Assembly (NCBI GenBank): GCA_034769895.1
Contig: CM068373.1
Coordinates: 27,183,120 to 27,247,119 of the forward strand
Length of the DNA: 64,000 bases
Reading direction: 5' to 3'
DNA from: Magicicada septendecula
Taxonomy: Eukaryota; Arthropoda; Insecta; Hemiptera; Cicadidae
This document shows, piece after piece, positions 1 to 11,518 of the stretch (within the stretch, counting starts at the first letter, position 1; the number at the start of each line of letters is the position of its first letter). The notes beneath the pieces were generated by a model, which saw only the letters and a list, made by a program, of their open reading frames with translations, was not told the origin of the DNA and ran no database searches. The translations under genes were made by a program, and so were the position numbers.

Positions 1-369
1 CCTGCCTTAGGGCAGAACACCAAATAATATATTGTGAAAACCCAAGGATTACTAAATGTACAAATGTTTTAAAAATATATAAACACTTGGTACGTTTCAC
101 ACTTTTTATTTAACTCTGACAACTGTTACAGCTTATTAAGCTATTGTCAAAGAGATCAGTGAAGAACTAAACAAAGGATGTGAGGGTGGTGAACATGTGT
201 TTAGAGCGTGTATGCGGACATGTGTGTGGTGTGAATGATTGAGGGGGTGACGAGGTGAGGAAGGAGGAAAGGTCAAGTGTCTGGAAAAATAAGTATAATC
301 GGAAGAAAAAATATAAAAATTAACAAAAACTAAATAACAACTTTTAATAAAGGGGATACACAGAATTCA

Positions 370-905
370 GTTTTGTTCATTTGTTAAAAATGTTGTTACT
401 TTTTATTGCTTTTTTAATTTCTAGAATTTTTAATAAATCTATTTTCTTACCTTATTGTATGATGTGTAGTAGTGTTAAGTCTTTTGTATCTGTGAAGTGA
501 TTGTGTTGTAAGCAATGATCTGTAAAACCTGTATTGCCTGTATTAGTTAAAATCGCTTTCTTATGCTCAGAAATGCGATGTTTCAGAGCACGGCCACATT
601 GTCCGATATAAATTGCATCGCATTCTGCAGAGTGTATTTGATAAACTCCATTTTACTCTTGTGCGTTTGATTTTTCTTTATTGTATACTAGTTATGAAAA
701 AAAGATTATCTTTGTTTACTGAAACCATGTTAAGACCATGCTTTTTAACCTTTTATTAATCTTATTTGCTATAAACGGAATGAAATTTGTTAAATACAAT
801 TTTTTGTTACCATATATGGAGTAAAATTCTTTTAAAATAAGTTTCCTCAGTTTTAATGAAGATGTCTATTATTCTTTTAGCATAACCGTTATTTTCTGCT
901 ATGTT
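370..905 (-). pseudogene. Penelope-like element remnant: linker and GIY-YIG endonuclease
   Basis: Minus-strand translation gives an NNGYAKRIIDIF segment near 900-860, typical of the region after the PLE reverse transcriptase. From 649 downward it reads GVYQIH, then IYIGQCGRALKHRISEHKKA, then DHCLQHNH, which is the GIY-YIG nuclease core with its Arg-His helix. A short tail like KKIDLLKILEIKKA follows near 420. An in-frame stop precedes the GVY segment and others follow, so the copy is dead. Confidence 0.75.
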
Positions 906-1545
906 TTTTTTTGTATCGGCCATCTAAGGACCACATGCCTATTTCAATTCTTTGTTCTTTGTTCTTTGTTCTTTTATTATTCTCCGATATTCTTTCATCT
1001 TTTCACTGTGTCTCTTCTTCCTGTCTTCAGTCCACTTTGAACCTGCTTTTTTCTCTCTCCTATCTTGGACTTCTTCCATTTTTAAAACTTTGCCCGAAAT
1101 ACTTCACTTTCAATTGCTTCTTCTGCAAGTATATTATTTTTTCTAAATCCTTTTGGACTTCTTAAATCAACTTGATGTTGACTTCTTCCCGCACAGATAT
1201 TTGAAGATCTGTCTTGTTAACCTATTGTCGTCCAATCTATGTAAATGTACAAAAAATAATAGTCAATTTTTCTCTTTGTTTTCGTTATATTTTCTATATT
1301 TTGATATATTTCATCATTACTTCTTAATTTCCAACCTACTGAAGTTTTTCGTGGGCCTAATATTTTTCTAATAATTCGTCTTTCCAATATTTCTAGTTTG
1401 TCTAAATTATCATTCGATGCTAGACATTAACCTGCATATAGGCATTCTGACTTCACTACTGTAGTGTAATGCCTTATTTTCGCATTATTAGATATGCACT
1501 TTTTACTGTAAATATCTTTAGTTATACCATATGCTCTTTACATTT
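890..1545 (-). pseudogene. LINE reverse-transcriptase C-terminal remnant
   Basis: Minus-strand reading gives KIRHYTTVVKSECLYAG, LDKLEILERRIIRKILGPR and WKLRSNDEIYQNIENI. This is the thumb and connection region typical of arthropod RTE/Jockey-type LINEs. Several stops and frame changes interrupt it. It directly abuts the PLE remnant at 370-905. Confidence 0.75.
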
Positions 1546-2744
1546 TATGAATCCTTTCTTCTATAGCAGATTTTTAATATTAATTTCTTTATTAAAATTA
1601 TTACAAAATGTGGCCAGTCTTAAATATTGTACCATACGACGACCAGTAGACCGTCGTAATGAATTAAAATAAATTACGGGTGACGTGTTATTAAAACTAA
1701 TGTACTGTTTATTAAAATATATGTCGGTTATTTCATTCATAATGTACTGGTGAAATATACACGTGAAGCATCGTTCATTACAAACTAGTGAGGAGCTAAT
1801 CGCCACTGAGTGTATTTGGAGCCGATTCCGCGATTAAATCTTAATAATGTGTCAGACCGTTTTTCACATGAAATACGTACACAAACCATAACTAAAATGC
1901 TGCTGTCTATGAATGGGTTTAAAGACTAGTAAGCGATGGAAACAAGGAAACTGAACAATAACAAAAACTGGATTTAACGTCCATTGGACTAATTGTTCCA
2001 GCCACTGAGCATAGAAAAATTATTGTAATATATTTTCATTTCTCACTAAATCCGACGAGTTTTTTGTTACTAAACCAACAGTTCAGATAAATTAGATTGG
2101 AGTTTTTATTTCGCTTCGTGCTGTTATCCTTTTTTCTGCGAAACTATTGTCATTAGTTTTAATTAAAGTTACGAATATTCATGCTAGGAAACAACAGTTT
2201 TGAATAATGTTTGATTTAACTGCCAAATTAGGTTAACTCTTTTTTATACGACTGTAACTGTATGGTTAGTTATTCGTAGAAGTTTATTATACTTTATTTT
2301 GTATAGAATGGAATAAAAATAGCAATGTACAACTATGTGTCTTAATTACGTTTTGTATTATACACTTATTATTTATAAAAAACAATAATAACCAACTTAC
2401 GGCTTATTAAATTTTACCACAATTTGCATTTTAACTGTAGCAAAGTAGACAATAACTGGGACACAAATTGAAAATACTAAAAGATAAGCATAAGCTGTTG
2501 TATGTGTGTGTTGTTACGTAGTCAGCTAAGTCTGGAATCCAGAAACTGAAATGAAACCGAACAGAGTAACGATCACAAGTTTTTTAGATCCTGTTTATGT
2601 AAATAACGCTGACTGTTTAAAACTTAGTTTTTTAACATAACAAAAACTATTATGTCCTGTGTCTTATTTGAAGAAAAGTTATGTTTCAATTTTCATATAG
2701 TGTGTATTTATTTACGTACCTTCATGTCTTTAGTACACACCATA
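1546..2744. other. A+T-rich stretch with no recognised gene
   Basis: Short open frames in this stretch have no recognisable domains or codon bias. Nothing beyond low-complexity A+T-rich sequence is supported. Confidence 0.5.
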
Positions 2745-3060
2745 TCTTCTTCTTCTCCGTTACGGCTTAGACTGTTTAATCTGTTCCGACTCCGAACTGG
2801 CCGGACCATCTCTTCTTGGATCTTCCCAGGTTTTCTTCCATTTAGACTGCCTTAGGAAATCTATCACTGCCCATTCTGCTAACGTGTTGTTTCCAGCTTT
2901 CTCTATACTTAAAGATGATTCTGTTTTCTTCTTCAACTTTAAGCTCTTATCTTATCGGATTATTTCTTTTCATATCTAATCTTGTATACCCGGGAATATG
3001 GAACGCAATAATTTCATTTCTGTAACCTGAATTCTTGATATTTGTCTAGCAGACATTGTC
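2745..3060 (-). pseudogene. LINE C-terminal tail remnant
   Basis: Minus-strand reading gives YRESWKQHVSRMGSDRFPKAV, a stop, then LGRSKKRWSGQFGVGTD. The Trp-x-x-His-x-x-Arg-Met box and the Gly-Arg-x-x-Lys-Arg-Trp box are the usual end of RTE/Jockey-type ORF2. Confidence 0.65.
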
Positions 3061-3387
3061 CATGTGTACGCACTATATATTTTATATTTAAATTAAACGA
3101 TGTGTTTATTAATTTTGAACACACTTTATTACTACTCCAGAACTACACTGGAGCCTATAGCCTACTACCACAAAATATAATGTAATGTTAAACTGGTCCT
3201 TCTATATTTTTATTTATAATTACACTTACCGCCTGCAAACCTGCTGATTACTTACTTTTATTCCACTTTATTACAATGTAATTCCACTCATTTTATATAA
3301 TAACTAAAAATAATTTAAAAAATAAAATTTCAAAGAGAAGCACTGTAAAAATGTCTTTTAAAAAATTAAAATTGATTGTATTAATAT

Positions 3388-3640
3388 TCAATATATAACG
3401 GATTTCTGCGGCCTAGGCCGCTTCTCCGTCCCTAGTTTCCATTCTCTTCTATTATAGCACATGTCTTCTTCCAGGCCTCTAAGTTTCATAACTTCATCTA
3501 CGCCCTCTCGCCAAATTTTACGTGGCCTTCTTCTTTTCTTCCTCTCACATGGTTTCCACTCTAAAATTCTCTTGGGCCACTTAGTTTCGTCCATTCTTTT
3601 TGTGTGTCCAAACCAAAATTGTTTTTTTTTTCAATCTATC
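3388..3640 (-). pseudogene. LINE ORF2 3'-end fragment
   Basis: A 68-codon open stretch reads MDETKWPKRILEWKPCERKK, then RRRPRKIWREGVDEVMKLRG, then REWKLGTEKR. This is the C-terminal end of a LINE polyprotein. The upstream frame (FWFGHTKR) continues after a frame change. It is a 5'-truncated dead copy. Confidence 0.7.
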
Positions 3641-3739
3641 CCACTATGTTCTTCGTCATGCTCATACTCTGTCTAATTGTATTACTATATAGCACTAAAA
3701 CTCTAAGAAATGCCTACTGATGTTTGTCGAATGAGTCAA

Positions 3740-4395
3740 AGGTTCGAGGAATCGAACTCAGCTCTGCCTACAAATCCGACTCTCACCTCCGCGAAGACTA
3801 TAATAATTTATAGTCGCGTAACCCCTGGGTACATGGCGTGCAATGGGTGTACGTTATGTAGCAGACGAGAGAGGGTGAAAGGCGAGTGTCCGGTGCCTAT
3901 AATTAACTGGAACACATCAGCTAAGGGAGTAAACCCTAACAGAAAAATCCTGGTCCTCCTAGTCAGGGGGTTGGAGCAATGGGCCAGCACATCATTATCC
4001 ACAAAAATACTCATATGCTAAACAACCTAGTGACAAACCTCGGAATCAAAACGGTTTAAATGGTAGACGGACAAAGCAAAGAAAATGGACATTGAATATA
4101 GCAGAATGGAATATACAAGGAATAAGGAATAAACAAAAAGAAATACTTATGGAAATCTCCCAGAGAAATATTGACATAATAGTATTGCCCGAAACAAAAC
4201 ATAAAGGTAGGGGCAGTGAAAATTGAAAGGGTATTTATATACGGGAGTAGACAAAAATGAAAGAGCACAAGCAGGAGTATCCATAATGATCAAAGAAAAA
4301 TGGAAAAGCTACATCAAACCTTGGGAACTGATAAATGAAAGAATCTTAAAAATGACTATAAAGCTAAGAGAACACAATATTGTAATATTCAATTC
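3740..4395 (+). pseudogene. LINE 5' fragment: leader plus apurinic endonuclease domain
   Basis: From about 4078 the plus strand encodes WNIQGIRNKQKEILMEISQR, then NIDIIVLPETKHKGRGSEN, a break, then AQAGVSIMIKEKWKSYI and NERILKMTIKLREHNIVIF. This is the N-terminal half of a LINE APE-type endonuclease with its Glu-Thr-Lys catalytic segment. The preceding 300 bp are more GC-rich and look like the 5' leader. The element stops abruptly at 4395. Confidence 0.7.
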
Positions 4396-5595
4396 TATAG
4401 TAATTATTGTTTTTATTTAACTTTGTTTTTATTTAGATATGTTATTCGTATAACTAACAATACATTTAGTCATTTAGTTGAACTTATTTTGAACTTATAT
4501 AGTCTACTTAGTCTTCCCGTGTTTGCACAAAGATCTCGAAATGATTCCTTGAAGCTGGCAATACTGTTCTTTGGCTGGCAGCTTATCTTGAGCTGCTTGT
4601 CTTATCATCCCTCCCCCAGATAGCTGTAATATTCATTAATGAGCAAACCAAATAAAATGTGAATTTAATCTATCCACTATTTTTTAAATTATCGCAGTTT
4701 TAAAAGCATAAACTTAAGAAACATTTAACAGTAAAAAATTCGTGTACTCATGAAAAACGCGCTTTAAAAGAAAACATTTAGAGAAATCTGTTCTTCCCTT
4801 GTTTTATATGGTGGAGGTAATTTTATCCTCTGTTAGTCAAAAGAAAATATTTAATTTCTTTTATATATATTACAACACTATCAAATTTATTGTGTTTATT
4901 TATTGATGTGTGACTAATCTTTATGTAACATTACAACACATTAAATTCGTGTGTGTGTGTGTGTGCAAGAATGAAGGGTGTAATCATAATATAATAACAC
5001 TATTCGCTTGGTTTACAAATCAAATCAATTTTTTATTAGCAATTTCTTATTTGTTTTGCGGTTTAAAACTCATTATTATTTTTACATAATTATTACTTGT
5101 AATTTGTAATCTCATATTACAAATTAGTTTCTTATTTATTTTACGATTCCAGTAATGATTATTATTATTACGTACTTAGTACGTATAATTCGTAGTCTTA
5201 TTTTACACACAAACACATTATATAATCTTATATTCTAATATACTGTTATAAACTTTTATACTGCTCTCAGCTAGCTTAATTATGTTATAGAATATATAAT
5301 CTTTCAATTATCTAACTCTTTTTTTTCTCTGGTTTTTACTAATTTCTCTTTCTTACTGCATATGCATTGCTTTCTATTCATTTCTCTAACGAGGTTGTCG
5401 TTTACTACTAACAATTATAAATTTTAAATTACAGTTACTGTTAACTCTTATCGTTAAACTGTCTTTCATATTACCGTACTTAATGTACCAAAACATATTT
5501 ACAACTATACAATTTCTTGACTCATACTTGAATTGTCTATTCTTTTTCTTTGATATTTAAAGCCTTTTGATTAGGTTTCGGTTTCTTATAAATGC
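4396..5595. other. A+T-rich stretch, no gene recognised
   Basis: It holds a short GT tract near 4941-4964 and many ATT/TTA runs. No domain is recognisable in any frame. Confidence 0.5.
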
Positions 5596-5764
5596 ATGGT
5601 TAATTGTCACCTTGTTATTTGTGTGGTACATCTGAAGCTTGTCCTATTCAGTCCAGATACGGATGCTCCTATCATCCTGGAAGTCCTGGAATCTTGTAGT
5701 CCTTCGTCTACTGGAACCTCGTACTCTGGATCACTGGATTCTCGTACTCTGGTACATCTTCGTT

Positions 5765-7180
5765 CTATAACCTCTTCTCTTGAGTTATAACAGAGGGAAC
5801 CCAAAGTAATTGGTTCTCCCAATTACTTAAGGTTGCCTTATTCGGGACGAGCTGAAATTTAAACAGAACAACACACAGTAAATATAAAAGGAATCAGGGA
5901 AGGGACAACTGTTGATTTATGTACTCAGTATATGTGTGTAACAAGAAGATTCCCCTTTATTAAACATTTAAAAAAACAAATGACATTTACTCAAAATACA
6001 GATCCCATTACGTTATTAATTAAATTATCAAAATTATTTAAATGGCTTTATATATACTGTGGGATCACAACAAATTATATTTAGCTTTTCCCCGGATCCG
6101 GGTAACCATTGGTATTTTGTCTTTAAACTTTTAATCATATTCAATTCAAGATATTAGCTTGCAAGACTGTTACTTTTACTTTTACTTTTACTTTTACTTT
6201 TAAGTTTCATTATTATTCCATTTGAAGAATGGTATTAATTATACTACGATACGTTAAAATCTAAACTGTTACAATTGTAAGAAGCCTGAATAGTTACAAT
6301 TAAATTCTTAGATTAAATTTTTTTTTTTAAACAATTAAATTTTTATATTCTTATAAAGTCAATCGTCTCTGAAAGTCTCTTTAAGAGAGTATTGTGTTAC
6401 AATTACTATTATTATTATTCCTCGATAGACGTGCTATCGAGTCACCTTTAATTTGGGATGTAGAAATCTCCTCCATATGGTTACATCTTGGGAATCCTAA
6501 GGGCGTCGTCCTCGTCTAGGTCTGGTCTCAGTTGTTTACGGCTTAAACGTCTTCAGGATAGAGTGGGCCTTCTACACAGGTACTCGTTGATTCTCAGATG
6601 TCTCGAACTGCATTATCGGTCGGGTCTACGAGAGTTGTAATTCTGATGATTCATGTCTCCAGGTAGGATGTTGTGGAGAGTCGTCAATCGGAGAAGATAG
6701 CTGTTATAGTTATTAACACTCGTACTTTTGGTTGTCACATATTTCTTCTTGTTACAACGTTTTTTTTTTATTTTTATTTTTCTTAACGTTACATATTACA
6801 CTCTTTTGTAGCAGTTAGTAAAATACATAAGAATTAATCCACACTAATAACCAATCACATAACATTTCAACAGAGCATTTCGCTCGTGCGTGTGCACTGC
6901 TTGGAGTCGTCATAGCGAGAGCGAGATTTTTCGTCCGCTACCACTGGTACAGGACAATAGATAGTGGGGTGTTTATTCCGCGAGAATATAGTCCCGGTCT
7001 CTCTCTAAATAAAACTTTTTATTTACACAAACTATCGCTAGATAAAAATACATCATTTAAATTAGTTGTTTTCGTGACTATCTGTGTCTTCAGATTCTTT
7101 AATTATTAACATTATTTTTCTATATTACTTTAATTACAGAAGACTCGGTAAACATGTCGAGTCCGGTATCAACAGGTAGG
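5765..7180. repeat. Dispersed repeat family B, copy 1 (probable LTR-derived)
   Basis: The segment from TCTTCTCTTG near 5770 through GGGAACCC and AATTGGTTCT, then GACGAGCTGAAA, ATATAAAAGGAATCAGGGAA and CTGTTGATTTATG matches 29694 onward in the same order and orientation, with many substitutions. ATCCGGG and CATTTGAAGAATGGT blocks also recur. LTR origin is inferred from size and composition; the ends are not fixed. Confidence 0.5.
6170..6201 (+). repeat. TTTTAC hexanucleotide microsatellite
   Basis: About five perfect copies of TTTTAC lie inside repeat family B copy 1. Confidence 0.9.
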
Positions 7181-7309
7181 CGCCTGATAACAAGCAAAGG
7201 GTTAAATGCGACAATAATAATTATTTACAATATGTCTTTTCTTTACCGTTTCTTTGCCCTTATTAATTACTACTTCCATTCACACTTTGTACCTACATGT
7301 TTTTTATTA

Positions 7310-8376
7310 TCATTGTGAGATTTAAATGGTTAATGTTCGCAACTTACAATTTTTTTTATTTCTTTATTTTTTTTATAATTGTCAAAATTTAAATCGTCAC
7401 AGTTCCTGTTTATGGCCTCCGGTCCCAACTGTTCACACGAACGAATGTTCAGTCTTGAAGTCTCTGGCTTCTGCTTGTGATTGGTCTACTGTCGTGGTTG
7501 TTTCTTCGTAGATTCTTTGGCTGCCATGGTAGTCGATCAAATATAGAAGTTCTAGTTGTTGGACATAGCCTCCAGCTGTTCTGATGATTTAACGAGGAAC
7601 GAGTTGTCGTCTAGTAGAGCCTCCGGCGGCATCAGTGGTCGAACACGGAAGAGTTGTCTGGCAGAGCCTCCGGCCGCTTCGGTTGTTGAACAAGTAAGAG
7701 AATGATGTTTGCGCGTCCCCTGTATTTATACCCAGGGCGCCAAACTCATGTCTCGACAATACTCTGCATGTCTGAGATTGTCAAGAGCGTCACTCTAACC
7801 CACGCTTTTTTGTTACACTTAATTTGCTCGTCTTTGCGAATTGCGAACTCTTTGGCACATTACCCGATATTCACTCAGTCGGTAATTTATAGGTGTTCCT
7901 CATGCACAAACCGTTTTTCTTTATTTTACTTAATATAATTACTATTGATTTTCAACTGCCTATCATTGCTCTTTTTATTCGTTTTGCACTATTTTTTATA
8001 CACTTGTTCGTGTTATTTAAATACACATTTTGGTGTCTTCAGTTTTTCGCTACTAATGCACACAAGAATTATATTTAAATAAACGCACATAATTTATATC
8101 GTTACTGAAAGGGTGGCGCTTTTCATGAATGAACAAGTCGCGCGCCCGCGCACGCGCACACACACACACACACACACACACCCTTTATGTGTGTACACAC
8201 ATACAAAGAGCAGCTGGCACTAATCACCTGTCCCAACATGCAAGTTATGCGTTTCTTTTACCATTTATATTGCAGGCTGAATTATTATTACCAAAATGCA
8301 CTATTTGTTTCTTCTAATCACTTATTTAAGTTACTTTGTGCAATGCACAGTACCCAACATATTTGTACTGTTGCAT
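7310..8376 (-). mobile_element. Probable gypsy 3' LTR (minus orientation)
   Basis: On the minus strand a purine-rich tract (AGCAGGGAATAA) is followed by TGCAACAGTAC at 8375. That is where a 3' LTR should start, about 300 bp after the integrase frame ends at 8684. A TATAAATA box at about 7724-7717 would drive transcription from the U3/R border. The U3 half matches 46730-47173 (ACGTACTGTTGCA and GTGCAATGCACA blocks). The LTR end near 7310 is approximate. Confidence 0.5.
8154..8181 (+). repeat. CA microsatellite
   Basis: A CA dinucleotide run of about 28 bp follows a CG/CA-rich stretch inside the probable gypsy LTR. Confidence 0.9.
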
Positions 8377-8683
8377 TATTCCCTGCTTAATAAAAAAAAT
8401 TAATAACTGGTTTATTAAATTTTTTGGCTTTTACATTAGACAACAGTATATTAAAAAATTTTATCAAGCACATTTATTTAAATTTAGTTCAAATAATAAT
8501 GACTAGTTTATTATTTAATTTATCCTTATGCATGGCGGGCTGAACAATTATTCCCCTCTCAACGCATGGTGAGTTGGTCGTTCCCTAACATCCGCTTTAA
8601 GTGACGTTCATCTTTAATTGTCTCAGTGGCCTACTTATTTATTCATAGAATTTTCTTAAAGAGCTGGCGTGGTATTTGCCTAC

Positions 8684-9260
8684 TTATTTCAGTCTTATGT
8701 CATCATATAACATGAACGTTTGTTGGCCAATTTGTCTTTGCAACGTGTAAGGTTCATCGTATAATCTGAAGAATTTTTTCGCAGTATTATCACTACGCTT
8801 TCCCACTGGATTCGTCTTTACTAATATCTTCTCTCCAATATTGACCTTCTGCAACTTGTGAGTCCTGTTGAATTGCTCAACTCTCTTATTACCTTTTTCC
8901 ATTATTATCTGTTTCGCATGAGCAACTTTTAAGCTTAATGGGACTGGTAAGTTCTGATTAGCGGGTTTCTGAACATACTTTCTCCAGAATCGATTGGGTT
9001 GCCGATCTTCTTCAATCTCTATCGGTGTGTAGCTCGTAGCTTCTCTGTAATTTTCATTAACAGCTTTCTCAAAGAATGGTAAATATTCTGCCCATATATT
9101 GTGTTGTTTATGGCAGTATATTCGTAAGTATTTACCCAACTCCTTGTTCACTCTCTCGGCTAAATTTCCCTGCGGATGGATGTCTGATGGATGTGAGTAT
9201 GGGTTGTCCCACTTTGGAATTCCACTCCTTGATCACTAAGAATCCTCTTCATTTTAATAA
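8684..9260 (-). pseudogene. Gypsy-type integrase, C-terminal fragment
   Basis: Minus-strand reading gives KRILSDQGVEFQS near 9250-9205, then after a frame change HPQGNLAERVNKELGKYLR, AEYLPFFEKAVNENYREAT and, further on, EKILVKTNPVGKRSDNTAKK. This matches the second half of a Ty3/gypsy integrase core (Asp-Gln-Gly, then the Pro-Gln-Gly-Asn-x-x-Glu-Arg region with the third catalytic Glu) and its C-terminal SH3-like domain. Protease, RT and RNase H are absent. The remaining 155-codon frame is open to its stop at 8684. Confidence 0.85.
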
Positions 9261-9351
9261 TGGAACATAGTTTGTGAAATGTATTTTATATCACTCTAAG
9301 GCAGTGATTAAAATGCTATTTGATATTAGTAAGCTTTTGAACCCTATAGAC

Positions 9352-10126
9352 CAGTGGTTCCCAAAGTGGGGATCGCGACAATGTGTCAGGGGATCCGCAG
9401 ACACTTTTAAGAAAAAATGGAACATACCGTAATTTTTTAGATGTTTTATGCTCCAAATCCAAATTTTAGAATCTTGAAACAATTAGTAGAAGATTCCAGT
9501 TATTTCAGAGTAATTGTAATTGTAAAAGTAATTTCTAACTAATGGCTTTAATAATGTCTTAAATTCATGTCGTGTAGCAGATTTGTTTGTCCATCGAACA
9601 GACTAAACATCTCGCTTACACTAGGCCTACAAGAAGATTCTATGGCAGAACATTTCAACTGACAGTTCATTAAAATTATTGTTTTCGCAATTATAGCTAG
9701 CTGACTTCTCGTTATAGGAAAAAGAGCTTTGTAGTGTTTAATTGTGTTTTCCTCTACTTATTTGTGTGAAACCGCAGTCTCCCTGCTCACGTATTTAAAC
9801 TCAAAGTTAAGAAATAAACTTGATGTCGAGAGTTACTTAATATTGAATTTATCAGACATTAAAACCAACATTAAAGAGCTAATTGTATAAAAGCAGTTTT
9901 ATTGTTCACATTAACTATGTTTGATATCATTAATATTATAATTTTGCAAATTAAGAGAATTTTGATTTTAATACCTTTTAATTAAAATATAAGAGTTTCT
10001 ATCATGTTTACTGTTTGTTTTATTTCAGAACTCAGACGGAATCCGTGAATTTTTAATTATTTGGGGGGGCGTAAAATTTTTAATTAATTTGGGGGGTCCG
10101 CGGACTGAAAAGTGTGGGAACCATTG
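9352..10126. mobile_element. Non-autonomous hAT-type element with 8-bp target duplication
   Basis: The ends CAGTGGTTCCCA (9352) and the complement of CAATGGTTCCCA (ending 10126) form terminal inverted repeats typical of hAT elements. Identical 8-bp copies of CTATAGAC flank it at 9344-9351 and 10127-10134. The 775-bp interior has no transposase frame. Its GGGGTCCGCGGAC-type subterminal blocks are also common in this class. Confidence 0.85.
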
Positions 10127-10134
10127 CTATAGAC

Positions 10135-10893
10135 CACTGACCAATAAAATTCACTTCGCGGATCTCCTTTGGACTACTTAGTACATACGCTACTAGCCCA
10201 ATATACCTACGCTATGTATTAATATTCCAGTAGTATTTTGAGAAAGAGATTTTATTAAAGATATCTAACAAACTCATTTACAGCTAATGGATTTGCTCGG
10301 GCGAGGAAAATACAAATCAAATCGATTTAAGATTCAGAAACACGTGTTAATAAGAAATTAAGCAAATTAGGTCCTATAACCCGAGGTGGGGGGGGGGGTT
10401 CAGCGTCAGGAATTAAAAACCGTCCTGATGTTACTCCAATGTTCTTTTAGCAGTATAATTACTCTTAGAAGCCCGAAAAACTTTGCATAGACCTACAACC
10501 CCCGGGTTGTAATCCACACCTCCGATAGAGAGAGCCCAAACGGATGCACAGAAAAGTCAATTCTGCGAAAGACTTGTCGATCTTAAGTCTCAACCACAGA
10601 AGTAACACATTCTTATTAAAAACATACACTCAAATCATTTCATATGAAAGTCATATGCGGAATCTGGAACTTACACAATGTTAAAGAACCGAGGATTAAA
10701 AAGAAGGAACATAAAATAAAAAAAAACAGTAAACATAAAAAAACCAGTTATATTAAATACCTCGCGTGTTCTATTTAGAAAAATTGCGACTAATGTGTAA
10801 ACAATTGTCCTTATCTTGGAAAATAAAATACAATATATCAGTTACAATATCTTTTTTCGGTTTGATTACATTTTCTGTAAGTATATTTCATAT
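10135..10893. other. Intergenic sequence between the hAT-type element and the LTR
   Basis: No coding signal is seen. A poly-G run of about 11 lies near 10387. The rest is A+T-rich and unassigned. Confidence 0.5.
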
Positions 10894-11518
10894 TGTTACA
10901 ACGGTCTAACTGATCGTTGTATAGTTCGCGGAAAACAAAATACAAGACACCAATTACGTCATTAATCACCAGCTTTAATTGTCACAATTAAACAGTTTGT
11001 AATCAACAAAATAGTCTCTTACAATAAATCAAATGAAAATTGTTCACACGCAATAAAATTGTCCACTAATATAAACCACAATTGTATTACAATTTTCCCG
11101 CGCAACTATAAAACACATAACACTTCGCCACAATATTACGAAACGCAATAATAACCACTTGAATGCACAGAATAATCGCCAACTCGCAACTCAAACTCAC
11201 TGTGTAATCGCCGATAATAACTGAACTATAATATTAATATCCGCATTCCATTAAGTCGCAACTCAGACTGACTGACCGTTGTTGAGTACTTGTATTTATA
11301 CCCCGCCGAAATGCCAGAATATTCCATACTGCGCGTCAAGAATGCTACTAGAAAGCACCAGAACATAATTGCTTGCGGGCTTACACACAGCAGGCGCGGG
11401 CCGGTGAGTCCGGAACAATCTTGCAACACATGTTGAGAATCACGTAGGCACACAGCATTACAGCCGGATTGCACTGGATTGGTCGAGAACACCTAGATTG
11501 TTCTGCAATGTCGTAACA
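10894..11518 (+). mobile_element. Solo LTR family A, copy 1
   Basis: It starts TGTTACAACGG and ends CGTAACA, which are imperfect inverted TG...CA ends, and ATAT flanks both sides as a 4-bp target duplication. An internal GTATTTATACCCC box near 11290 is shared with copy 2. No internal region or second LTR is present, so it is a solo LTR. Its last 23 bases are also the first part of the adjoining 65-bp tandem array. Confidence 0.8.

Noticed and set aside
911-1371. Hydrophobic plus-strand frames (Phe/Leu/Ser-rich)
   Set aside because: They are the antisense of a minus-strand LINE remnant.
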